From Antedon mediterranea (Eukaryota; Echinodermata; Crinoidea; Comatulida; Antedonidae), in the NCBI RefSeq assembly GCF_964355755.1, contig NC_092676.1:25962288-26022287 (forward strand): 60,000 nucleotides of DNA, written 5' to 3'. The number at the start of each line of letters is the position of its first letter. Position 1 is the stretch's first letter. The notes beneath the pieces are model-generated. The model made no database searches and was not told where the DNA came from. It saw nothing but the letters and a program-made list of their open reading frames with translations. This document shows, piece after piece, positions 49,901-55,302 of this stretch. A program made the translations under genes and the position numbers.

Positions 49901-52900
49901 CCGCTATCGCTATCTGCCTTCATTTCTTTTTGATGGCTGTTTTCTCCTGGATGTTGGTTGAAGGCATCTATCTGCACTTTAAGCTTCTCAGACGAACAGC
50001 GGTCAACAAGAGTAAACTTCCCTACTACATCTTGATTGGATGGGGTATACCTGTCATCACAGTAGCATTTACGGTAGGCTTTGCTCTTGATGGATACGGA
50101 TCCGATAAAAGGTAAGGGCAATTCCGATTTCTTTGGTTCTAGTTAGTATCTAGGCACTATACAATGCCGTACCTTAATTATACTACTAATATTTCTAATA
50201 TCTTTAGAAGAAATGTCCGTTTAAATAAAGAAATTTTTCTAATAGTAACATTGCTTTGTTTCCTTGTTTCTCTCTTCCAGTTGCTGGTTAACAACGGTAG
50301 GCGGACACATATGGGCATTTGTTGGCCCAGCCTTAGCCATAATTTTGGTGAGTGATAATATATTTTCTAAAATTAAATGTAGCTTCGAAGACTGGATGAG
50401 ATACCCTTTTATATATACGATGAAACTAAACCATCTCAAGACTCAAAGTACCTAAGTGTAAACTGTTTTTACTTTCTTTCTTTCTTTAGGTTAACATAAT
50501 AACATTGTTTTTCGTCGTGAAGCTGATTTTCCAAAGATCATCTCGACGAAAAAACGAAAGCCAACATGCAGTGTAAGTACATAGTATTAAACCAAAAATG
50601 CTCGAGTCAAAGACCGCCCTCTATCATTTAATTTTTCTAAAATAGTATTTAATATCTTAGTTATTATACATTGATACTGTTAGTATTATTCTTACATGTT
50701 TGTAGTTTGAAATAATAACAAATAGAATGTACAATTGTTGATAACAATATATCTGGGTATTAGCAGAAGACAATGTCCAGTCTCGACTTGACGTAACTTT
50801 TTCACTTTGCCCGAACTCTTAATCTTTTATAATTTCCAGTATATATTTTTTATTTATGTAGGATATTTTAAGAAATTTGTTATACAATAATAAATTATAA
50901 GAATGATACTGTACCAAGTTGTTGATATTGTAACTTTGACAGTTATATTTTCTTCAGCTAAAGTTGTTTTCGTCAAATTAATATCTTTTGTTGTTGTTTT
51001 ACCAGGCAAAACAATTCACCTAATGTATCTTTTAAAGCAACAACGTAAGAATTCCGACAGATCATTAGGTTGCTATTCTCATTATCATAATGTTATATAC
51101 TATATTAAACCCATGCACATTGCTCTTTCAACTTCCGGTCCTTTTTGCAGTTACAAGCGGTTTTTTATACGTTATAGTCTGCTTAAGGTCAATCCCTGCA
51201 TGCATTTGGTTCAACACAGTACTATTTTGGTTTTTTTTTCTCGTATTCAGTTTATCAACGGAAATATTTGATTAATCCTGTGTATTTTTTTTTTGTGACA
51301 ATGAACTTGTGTATTGATGTTTTGAAAAATCATATATGTTTTAAATGTTGTTTGCTATTTCGCCCACGTGGTTTGTGTTGATGGAAAGTCTGTGTGATTG
51401 ACCGTATGCACTATTAAGACATACAACATTATCGTTTAACATCATATCAATATAGTCTTGGTTCTCTATTACATTGTAATGCATTCGAAATCCATGGTGT
51501 TTTTTTTTTCCTTGTGAAAGTGGCATATTTATAAATATGACTGTGGACTACTTCTTCTTCATCGTCATTTCTACCATGGATACTCTCCATATTTCTAACA
51601 TTTAAGTTAATGAAAGTTATCATATAACTCATATTTATTTATATTTATGTTATTTATTTTATCTCATATATATAACAGAAAATATTGAACACGGTTCAAT
51701 TTAGTGGTTTTCATTACATGGTGTTAATGGCATCTAGTAAAATCTTGGGAGAATAGTTACGTCACACTATTTCTCGGTTTCGATTGGTTGAAATCATTTC
51801 TAAATTAAATATACGAAATTTTTGTAATTATTGGTTGAAATTATTTCTAAATTAAATATACGATCTTTTTGTAATTATTGGTTGAAATTATTTCTAAATT
51901 AAATATACGATCTTTTTGTAATTATTGGTTGAAATTATTTCTAAATTAAATGTATCTTATTTTATTGATAATCGAATATTATTCTTCGTTTATTGAAAAT
52001 GTAAAACATATGAATGTTTGCTTTCTTGTATTTTTACAGAACAGCAGTTAAAGGAGCGTTTATTTTGCTACCAATTCTGGGATTAACGTGGCTGTTTGGT
52101 ATACTATCAGTGGATAGTAAAACTACTATGCTATTCCAATATTTATTTGTCATCTTCAATTCGCTACAAGGCCTGTCCATTTTCCTTGTCTACTGCGTTT
52201 TAAACACAGAGGTAATAACATAATTATTAAATTAAATCTTTGCTAAAATCCTTCATACTTGAAAAACGCATATTAGAGGAAGTGGAATGTTGGACCAGGA
52301 GAGAGTTACTTAACTCTTCCCTGGTTGCACATGATTTATCGGGGAAGTTATATGATATTAATGGTTATTGCCTAACTGAATTCCTGTTTCTTTTTTCTCT
52401 CTTGTCTTCTTCATCCTTTGATCTTTTAATACATGAGAATTAAAAAAATTGTCTACTTTTTTTCGTTATTTTCTGTATCGGTGTTGTATGTGTTATATCG
52501 GTCTTACTTTTATACACAATTGTTAATAGTCCTACTAATCTATAGTATAACTAATGATCAATATTATAGTAATATATTAGTCATGATGACTCTCTTCTTT
52601 CTAATCTAAATTCTTACTTATTTGATTTTTGTTGTGATGTATAAGGTATTTATATTTGTCTTCAAGCTTAACTGGAAACTGAGGAAATGGTTTGTGGTGT
52701 TTCTCCTGCCACTATGTCTCACAATCGTTACCATATCTTAATTCTCTTTTGCCAAATAGGTGCAGAATGCATGGAAGCGTCAGAGGGACCGAAAGAAACG
52801 AACGAGTCTGATGACCAGTTTGTCTAAAGAGGTAATACTAAGAGTATCCCAACGAAGAATGTTAATTGTACATTATTCAAAGGTCAGTGTCGGTTGCATA

Positions 52901-53669
52901 TGGCCTGGCACGAAGCATGGTACGACTTGTCCACGTTGATGTCCGATGGTCAGAGCATCTGGTAGGACGTGGTAAAACAGATTGGTACTCATGCAAAGAC
53001 TTAAATGTTGCATCAAGCATGTTGACATTATTAGTGAAAGACAGGCAGAAACTTAGATTGGCACGTATGAACAATGATGGAAGTTAATCTTAGGGGGAAA
53101 GTTCTTGGATACTACCAGATACGCTAGCTAATTCCCATGAATTTTCCAATATCTTACCTGTGCCGAGAATATCTATCAGTGGCAACGCATCCTACCATTT
53201 TGTAGGCACAGTTCTTTTTTTCAGCTAGAATATCGGGGGAATTGCATCAAATCCTCCTACATTATTCATTTGTTATTGCATGTCTCATGCTTGTTGTTGA
53301 AAATATAGACTGTATGAGAAATGGAATTGTGGTAAAGAAAGCATTGAAATATTATTATTTGTCTGAATTGTTTGTTAAATGACATTAAATTCAACAAAGT
53401 AAGATAAGTTCAAACATGGTAGTTAGATGTTCCGTCATGGGTAACGTAATTGAACTAAGCGCACAACGTTTTCAATACGCATTTAAAAGTACTAAACATG
53501 ATACATATCGGAAAAAACATTTGTTTTCGACGTCAGGTGAAGTCGAAAATAAAAAGTAAAATGTTTGTCCTCCTTTTTTCAGATGAAGAAAGGAAGCAGG
53601 TCAACAAGTAGCACGACTGGACAAAGTGCTCCCTTGAAACAAATGGATTCATCAAAAGAGTTTGTTTGA
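19875..53669 (+). CDS. adhesion G-protein-coupled receptor with N-terminal C-type lectin domain (20 coding exons)
   Basis: Exons, all with GT-AG ends and matching phases: 19875-19962, 27429-27637, 28018-28222, 29797-29855, 30317-30412, 30684-30737, 35716-35815, 38590-38721, 39321-39381, 40284-40398, 45950-46017, 46902-47028, 47638-47741, 48626-48731, 49891-50111, 50281-50347, 50490-50572, 52040-52211, 52760-52831, 53583-53669. Together 2226 nt, 741 residues. Order: signal peptide (1-18), long-form C-type lectin domain (30-167), Thr/Ser-rich linker (168-187), GAIN domain (188-438) with GPS (C388, W391, W398, C403, C420, C422; predicted cut H424-T425/T426), seven helices (about 445-690) and a basic tail. 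C511 at helix 3 and C583-W584 in loop 2 are the conserved disulfide pair. This is a plasma-membrane receptor whose lectin domain should face outward; ligand and G protein are unknown. No human adhesion GPCR has this lectin domain, so I give no symbol. The start is the only ATG before the signal peptide in the first exon. Confidence 0.93.
20232..20395. mobile_element. family-A MITE, near-complete palindrome
   Basis: 164 bp from AGCTTTGTCTACACTATC to GATAGTGTAGGCAGAGCT, flanked by TAA and TTA. The interior (TGTGATGTGCCCATATATGG ... ACCATATTTGGGCACATCAC) pairs with itself, so the whole element could fold into one hairpin. Confidence 0.85.
20767..20935. mobile_element. family-A MITE with internal 22-bp duplications
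   Basis: Ends AGCTGTGTCTACACTATC and TTAGTGTAGACAGAGCT. The motif ATGGTAGTGATATGCTTAAAT is repeated in the centre, lengthening this copy. Confidence 0.85.
22322..22440 (-). mobile_element. retroposon 3' tail fragment
   Basis: On the minus strand, CCCTGTTAATGGTGACGTTT leads into GGTGATGATGAAATAAAAT and an A-rich tail. It resembles the tail at 44585-44720. Family not identified. Confidence 0.4.
25345..25616. mobile_element. one partial and one full family-B MITE
   Basis: 25345-25440 is a worn 5' half. 25458-25616 runs from TTTGGTTCACATTAGGACGC to TAGTGCGAAACAAGCA. It has the inner TTGACCAATGAAAAGCGAC and GCTTGTGATTGGTCAAC palindrome of the B3 subtype. Confidence 0.7.
26760..27066. mobile_element. 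two adjacent family-A MITEs
   Basis: 26760-26926 is complete (AGCTCTGTCACATCTACAC to GTGTAGACAGAGCT). Ten bases later a second copy (26936-27066), missing its 5' end, continues to TTTTATAGTGTAGACAGATT. Confidence 0.8.
27429..27637 (+). CDS. exon 2: first half of C-type lectin domain
   Basis: Residues 30-99. Carries C34, C45 and C62 of the long-form fold and the WIGL motif (93-96). Phase 1 in, phase 0 out. Confidence 0.93.
27638..28017 (+). other. intron 2 with retroposon tail
   Basis: About 27715-27909 looks like the 3' end of a plus-strand CR1-type retroposon. It has a GTCACATGATGCGACTTCC segment and ends in repeated AATC units. Nothing else seen. Confidence 0.5.
28018..28222 (+). CDS. exon 3: second half of C-type lectin domain
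   Basis: Residues 100-167. Contains the EPN tripeptide (125-127), C139, WKD (151-153), C156 and C164. EPN in the long loop is the signature of mannose-type sugar and calcium binding in this family. The second calcium motif, usually WND, here reads WKD. Confidence 0.93.
28265..28421. mobile_element. family-B MITE, B3 subtype
   Basis: ACGTTTGGTTCCCACTTCGA to CCTTGGTAACAAAGCTTA, with a worn CTGACCAATCACAATCGATGG core. Both arms are still recognisable. Confidence 0.65.
29614..29743. mobile_element. family-A MITE, short copy
   Basis: 130 bp, AGCTTTTTCTACGCTATC to GATAGTGTAGACATATCT, flanked by TAA and TTA. Confidence 0.75.
29797..29855 (+). CDS. exon 4: Thr/Ser-rich linker
   Basis: Residues 168-187; thirteen of twenty are Thr or Ser. 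Probably an O-glycosylated stalk between lectin and GAIN domains. Phases fit on both sides. Confidence 0.85.
29856..30316 (+). other. intron 4 with family-A MITE
   Basis: The MITE occupies about 30161-30290, ending 26 bp before exon 5. The rest is AT-rich and unremarkable. Confidence 0.5.
30161..30290. mobile_element. family-A MITE, worn 5' end
   Basis: Starts about AATCTGTCAACACTATAATC and ends TTTGATAGTGTAGACAGAACT. Confidence 0.7.
30317..30412 (+). CDS. exon 5: GAIN domain start
   Basis: Residues 188-219, an amphipathic helical stretch (NRLNDLTSLASRGNLSAAEV) of the kind found in GAIN subdomain A. Phase 0 both ends. The ORF continuing past 30412 reads into the intron. Confidence 0.88.
30684..30737 (+). 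CDS. exon 6: GAIN domain
   Basis: Residues 220-237, an 18-codon exon, phase 0 both ends, with good TTTTAG and GTAAGT sites. No domain motif by itself; supported by reading frame and position. Confidence 0.75.
31180..31327 (+). mobile_element. retroposon 3' tail with (TTATC)n
   Basis: GACGAGCAATGAATTTCC, then GAGGTTCAATAAAAG, then five TTATC units. Typical of a non-LTR retroposon end; family not identified. Confidence 0.5.
32080..32522. mobile_element. two family-B MITEs (B3 at 32080-32238, B1 at 32309-32522)
   Basis: The B3 copy has GTAAGTGATTTGACCAAATC intact, the uninterrupted form of the site used by a nested insertion at 38111. The B1 copy runs AGCTTGGTTCCCACTAGCGA to TAGTGAGAACCACGTT, with TTA on both sides. 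Confidence 0.8.
32850..33060. mobile_element. family-B1 MITE, inverted relative to the copy at 32309
   Basis: CACGTGGTTTCCACTAGAAC to TAGTGGGAACCAAGCT, flanked by TAA on both sides. Confidence 0.8.
34031..34167. mobile_element. family-B3 MITE
   Basis: AGCTTGGTTACGTAGAGGC to TCTAGTAGGAACCAAGCC. The core has TGACCTATCACAAGCGATTG and GCTTGTGATTGGTCAAATC. Confidence 0.75.
34925..35045 (-). mobile_element. retroposon 3' tail fragment
   Basis: The minus strand reads ATGTAAAAGGGTCCTGCG, later TAAATAAATGTGAATTG. The plus-strand fragment at 36085-36207 shares AAAAGGGTCCTGC and AAATAAATGTGAATG, so the two are one family in opposite orientations. Confidence 0.6.
35716..35815 (+). CDS. exon 7: GAIN domain
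   Basis: Residues 238-270, amphipathic helix-like. Phase 0 in, phase 1 out, GTAAGT donor. Confidence 0.85.
35913..36069. mobile_element. family-A MITE
   Basis: AGCTCTGTCCACACGATC to TTTGATAATGTAGACAGAGCT. It is followed 16 bp later by the retroposon tail. Confidence 0.8.
36085..36207 (+). mobile_element. retroposon 3' tail fragment
   Basis: TATGTAAAAGGGTCCTGC to AAATAAATGTGAATGAATGG. Same family as the minus-strand piece at 34925-35045. Confidence 0.6.
36977..37188. mobile_element. family-A MITE interrupted by unrelated sequence
   Basis: AGTCTACACTATCAAAC at the 5' end and AGTTTGATAGTGTAGAC at the 3' end. About 70 bp in between (37083-37155) do not match the family. The last few bases of both ends are decayed. 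Confidence 0.7.
38065..38350. mobile_element. family-B MITE with a nested family-B1 MITE
   Basis: The outer copy (AACTTGGTTCCCAAGCGAC to GGGAACCAAGCT) has TTA on both sides. The inner copy (38111-38280, 170 bp, AGCGTGGTTCCC to GGGAACCAAGCT) has TAA on both sides. Removing the inner copy and one TAA restores GCAACGTAAGTGATTTGACC, which is exactly the sequence found uninterrupted near 32120. Confidence 0.92.
38590..38721 (+). CDS. exon 8: GAIN domain
   Basis: Residues 271-314. Contains a possible N-glycosylation sequon, NAT, followed by NST. Phase 1 in and out. The acceptor lies after a long T run; donor GTAGGCCT. Confidence 0.85.
38800..39062 (-). mobile_element. tRNA-derived SINE
   Basis: On the minus strand a box-A-like TGGCCGAGCGGTTAAG (39039-39054) and a worn box-B-like ATTCGATGCTC form a Ser/Leu-tRNA-like head. 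It is followed by GGATAAGGACTATAAATTAT and GTGCACTTTAAAGAACG, a body of the kind shared by marine invertebrate SINEs. It lies in intron 8, opposite to the gene. The 3' limit is approximate. Confidence 0.65.
39321..39381 (+). CDS. exon 9: GAIN domain
   Basis: Residues 315-334 plus two bases. VAVVYYDRKLFES is a beta-strand plus turn typical of GAIN subdomain B. Phases fit; donor GTAGGCCT. Confidence 0.9.
39382..40283 (+). other. intron 9 with a three-MITE array
   Basis: Mostly filled by the family-B array at 39638-40177. The remaining short flanks show nothing, except the flank duplication reported separately. Confidence 0.5.
39638..40177. mobile_element. array of three family-B MITEs sharing single TAA spacers
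   Basis: B1 (39638-39844), B3 (39848-40004) and B2 (40008-40177) stand head to tail. Adjacent elements are separated by one TAA only, as if each had inserted into the target duplication of the last. The flanks TAAGGAGATATTTTGTATATC (39614-39634) and a near copy (40178-40200) sit flush with the array ends. Confidence 0.85.
40284..40398 (+). CDS. exon 10: GAIN domain
   Basis: Residues 335-373. LPVSVNFTLPID is a GAIN subdomain B strand with sequon NFT. Phase 2 in, 0 out. Confidence 0.9.
40859..41100. mobile_element. family-B2 MITE flanked by 41-bp direct duplications
   Basis: The 160-bp element (40900-41059, AGCGTGGTTCCCACAAGCGA to TAGTGGCAACCAAGCT) lies exactly between two 41-bp copies of one flank (40859-40899 and 41060-41100). 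The copies start TAATATGTTGCTC(G or T)TTCA and end CAGCGTGCTTA, with one mismatch. Confidence 0.9.
41763..41936. repeat. 43-bp minisatellite, four copies
   Basis: The unit contains CACATATCACATGTGTCCAC and TGTTATAGGCCTACAGT. Units are 42-43 bp and over 90 percent alike by eye. Confidence 0.85.
42077..42116. repeat. 40-bp perfect palindrome
   Basis: GTACACTGACACAACATGCG followed without a spacer by its exact reverse complement. It could extrude as a cruciform, or fold as a hairpin in the pre-mRNA of intron 10. Confidence 0.95.
42641..43102. repeat. 58-bp GC-rich minisatellite, eight copies
   Basis: The unit contains CTTCGTGCTCCCCGG, CCCTAAGGGTCACGTCATG and TCAGTGCTGCTGCCAATGCT. Period is about 58 bp. 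Much richer in G and C than its surroundings, with a CCCTAAGGG palindrome and a CACGTCATG motif in most units. Confidence 0.92.
44296..44583. repeat. polypyrimidine tract
   Basis: Nearly 290 bp of C and T on the plus strand, with irregular CTTCTTCTC, CCTTCC and CTCTCTTT units. The overlapping Ser/Leu/Pro/Phe ORFs are low-complexity artefacts. Confidence 0.85.
44585..44720 (-). mobile_element. retroposon 3' tail fragment
   Basis: On the minus strand, GTTAATGGTGGCCTCTGC and CACATTTATAAATATTTAAT lead to AATAAACAACAACAAAC. It resembles the fragment at 22322-22440. Confidence 0.45.
45950..46017 (+). CDS. exon 11: start of GPS
   Basis: Residues 374-395 plus two bases; carries ETVCAFWN, the first Cys and Trp of the GPS motif. 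Confidence 0.94.
46225..46640. repeat. 46-bp minisatellite in intron 11
   Basis: Six regular copies (46 bp: TTATTTTTAAAGATAAGCCT plus ATTATTTTTAGAGGACGA plus a short TCCAACC link) preceded and followed by degenerate ones. Only a few substitutions separate the central copies. The rest of intron 11 (46018-46901) shows nothing. Confidence 0.92.
46902..47028 (+). CDS. exon 12: GPS cleavage site and Stachel
   Basis: Residues 396-438. W398, C403, C420, C422, then HTTNFAVLM. Predicted autoproteolysis between T425 and T426. The usual cut tripeptide is His-Leu/Thr or Ser; here Leu is Thr. Confidence 0.95.
47345..47476. repeat. 24-bp minisatellite in intron 12
   Basis: About 5.5 copies of GTGTCCACTCTGTACCCAAA plus TGAA, with a TCTG/TATG switch. 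The last copy is one A shorter. The rest of intron 12 (47029-47637) has T-rich runs only. Confidence 0.92.
47638..47741 (+). CDS. exon 13: Stachel end and membrane helix 1
   Basis: Residues 439-472 plus two bases. HEAALGWITRIGCSISLAGL is the adhesion GPCR helix-1 signature. The acceptor at 47637 is the one that keeps frame; a nearer AG would bring a stop. Confidence 0.93.
47926..48475. repeat. variable 20-bp minisatellite in intron 13
   Basis: About 30 copies of CCGAACTCATCATTATCATA and variants (CAGAACTC, ACACAGAACTC, shorter CATCATCATAC forms). All three forward frames stay open, giving ORFs of up to 251 residues that are only repeat translations. The array fills most of intron 13 (47742-48625). 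Confidence 0.93.
48626..48731 (+). CDS. exon 14: membrane helix 2
   Basis: Residues 473-508. RNLIHINLMVSLIVVQLLFL is the conserved helix 2. Phase 2 in, 0 out. Confidence 0.94.
48732..49890 (+). other. intron 14: retroposon tail and minisatellite
   Basis: About 49235-49362 ends GAGGGATTATAAATG plus repeated AATG, a plus-strand retroposon tail. The minisatellite at 49471-49800 follows. 48732-49234 shows nothing. Confidence 0.5.
49471..49800. repeat. 28/32-bp minisatellite in intron 14
   Basis: About eleven copies of GGGTCTTGTTAATGATTGGT plus CTAATGTTGAGC. Some lack four bases (TTGC for TTGAGC) and some read ATATTGATC. It ends about 90 bp before the acceptor of exon 15. Each unit carries one ATTGG pentamer. 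Confidence 0.93.
49891..50111 (+). CDS. exon 15: helices 3 and 4
   Basis: Residues 509-581 plus two bases. C511 is the conserved helix-3 Cys, and FSWMLVEGIYLH is the hallmark of adhesion GPCR helix 3. Helix 4 is YYILIGWGIPVITVAF. Confidence 0.96.
50281..50347 (+). CDS. exon 16: extracellular loop 2 and start of helix 5
   Basis: Residues 582-604. CWLTTVGGHIWAFVGPALAI matches the conserved CW...WAFVGP segment; C583 pairs with C511. Confidence 0.95.
50490..50572 (+). CDS. exon 17: helix 5 and intracellular loop 3
   Basis: Residues 605-631 plus two bases. Hydrophobic VNIITLFFVVKLIF, then the basic loop QRSSRRKNES. Confidence 0.92.
50573..52039 (+). other. intron 17
   Basis: A 47-bp minisatellite lies at 51783-51950. 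The ORF at 50903-51271 has no known domain and no exon support. Nothing else recognised. Confidence 0.5.
51783..51950. repeat. 47-bp minisatellite in intron 17, 3.6 copies
   Basis: The unit contains ATTGGTTGAAATTATTTCTA, AATTAAATATACGA and TTTTTGTAATT. Starts at about 51783, 51830, 51877 and 51924. Confidence 0.88.
52040..52211 (+). CDS. exon 18: helices 6 and 7
   Basis: Residues 632-689. ILLPILGLTWLFGIL is helix 6; FQYLFVIFNSLQGLSIFLVY is helix 7 with the conserved NSLQG. Confidence 0.96.
52212..52759 (+). other. intron 18
   Basis: No repeat or alternative exon that I can support. The ORF starting at 52240 is intronic. Confidence 0.45.
52760..52831 (+). CDS. exon 19: basic cytoplasmic tail
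   Basis: Residues 690-713. WKRQRDRKKR follows helix 7, as the proximal tail usually does. Phase 0 both ends. Confidence 0.88.
52832..53582 (+). other. intron 19
   Basis: No supported feature. The small opposing ORFs at 52866-53087 lack domains. Confidence 0.45.
53583..53669 (+). CDS. exon 20: C-terminal tail and stop
   Basis: Residues 714-741, rich in Ser, Thr and Lys. Ends SSKEFV, then TGA. The last residues could fit a class III PDZ ligand (acidic, any, hydrophobic). Confidence 0.88.
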   Translation: MKKGSRSTSSTTGQSAPLKQMDSSKEFV

Positions 53670-55133
53670 AAGGAAAAACATACGTTTTATTAATGCAATC
53701 TTTGAAAAAACAAGACCTGTGCAAGTTCCAAGATTCTTAATTTGGAAGAAGAGGTGTAAAGAAAGTTAACAAGGAATCATTCCAATAAAAAGGAAAGCAT
53801 ATTATAATGTATAGTAAAAACACAATCCCATCGTGGGAACTAATAAACATTTTGGTCTATTGTTAAACTAAATATCATTATGTAAATATGTATTATATTA
53901 TGATTGTTATTATATTCAGCTGATGTTAAAGTTTTGTTGGCCTGATTGTACTTAGAAAAGTACAAACCAAATCTGAATTCTGCTCGTAGGTATAATTAAC
54001 CAAAACTAACAATCCCAACATTTTTCTGTATGTTGTTGTTTTTTGTATGTTTTAACATTATTCCGATACGATAAAGCGGAATTCCGGAAAGGTCTATTCA
54101 GAATTCCAATTTTTAAAGTTATTAGCTGAACGAAGGCTTTGTAATTAGTAGGCCTAACCAACTGTATAAACTGATCGCATATAAAATCTCATTTAAAATA
54201 TATTAAAAAGTATTTATTATATCTGTTCACCAATTCCGTTAGGACGGCTTTGTTTTACCCGTTTACTCAGATGTCTACCTTATTTCTGGTTCGCATGATT
54301 CACGAAGTTACGCGCCTGGCGTCACAAGAACGCGTATTTAGCGTGCCGGGTAAGATTAAAGCAATAGTAGGGCTAAATGATGTATTTGCCATCTAGATAC
54401 GTTTGCTGCGTTGAACACGATGATGAATATTTATGCCGTGTTTGACAGGGCACAGTTGCAATTTGCAGTCTATACAATAACTATGTAATTGTGTATTATT
54501 AGTTTTATATGTAAATAAACAGGTTTAGAATTTAGACACATAATATTTCATATAAATGCGAGATTTTTATTGTCCACTTGCTTTGTTAATTAAGTAAACT
54601 GAAATATTTAGGAGTAGCAATTAAACAAATAATAAAATAGTTATTAACGATAACAAAATATAACACACAATATAATCATTCGCATTGAACAGGTGTCATA
54701 TTGGCTCATTGATATTCACCTTATTCTATATTTGATTTGAACAATCACTAAACAGAAGATAGTTTAGTAATTAGTATGTGTATTTTGTGTAATTTACATA
54801 ATATAAATATCAAAGATATTTTAAAATGGACTTAGTTGTATAAATATCTTTTTTTTTGTATGCTAGTTTATTTTATTAGTAATGTATGACCTCATTATTT
54901 ATACTGTTATTAATAAGATATAAATAAATAGAAAATTAATTACTCTGTATCGTAATTGTATTTTACTGACGTCCAGCATGACACTGAACGCTATAGTAAA
55001 TCTACATTTAGATTAAATCGCGGCACAAAACATTTGTCGCACGATAAAGCACCTAAAAAAACACCTAAATTTTCCATTTTCTTTCAGTGAATAATGCAAG
55101 ATAAAGTCTATAGTTTCACACCTCGTTACGAAA
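53670..55133. other. 3' UTR of the receptor gene and convergent intergenic region
   Basis: AATAAA occurs at 53784 and again near 53842, either of which may end the receptor transcript. The MYG1 transcript must end from the other side; AATAAA on the minus strand near 54870 is a candidate. The rest is AT-rich with nothing recognised. Confidence 0.5.
53784..53789 (+). terminator. candidate polyadenylation signal, receptor gene
   Basis: AATAAA 115 bp after the stop codon; a suitable distance for a short 3' UTR. No experimental support here. Confidence 0.4.
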
Positions 55134-55302
55134 TTATTGTCTAGCTAATTCTAAAGATTTTCTTGCCATCGTAAGTGCACCGTCCCTTGTTTCATTCCCA
55201 CCAATAAACCCAGACGCATGGACAAATATACAGCCTGGGATACCAGATAAGTTAGATAGCTCCTCATCTCGGACTCCTCTCCACTTTTCAGGTAATGAGA
55301 GT
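55134..55302 (-). CDS. MYG1: MYG1 last exon and stop
   Basis: Residues 282-336: [13 protein letters not shown] and [17 protein letters not shown], ending LELARQ and TAA. Confidence 0.94.

Noticed and set aside
50903-51271. 122-residue ORF within intron 17
   Set aside because: Hydrophobic by AT-rich translation. Exons 17 and 18 join in phase without it, and it interrupts a conserved part of the receptor.
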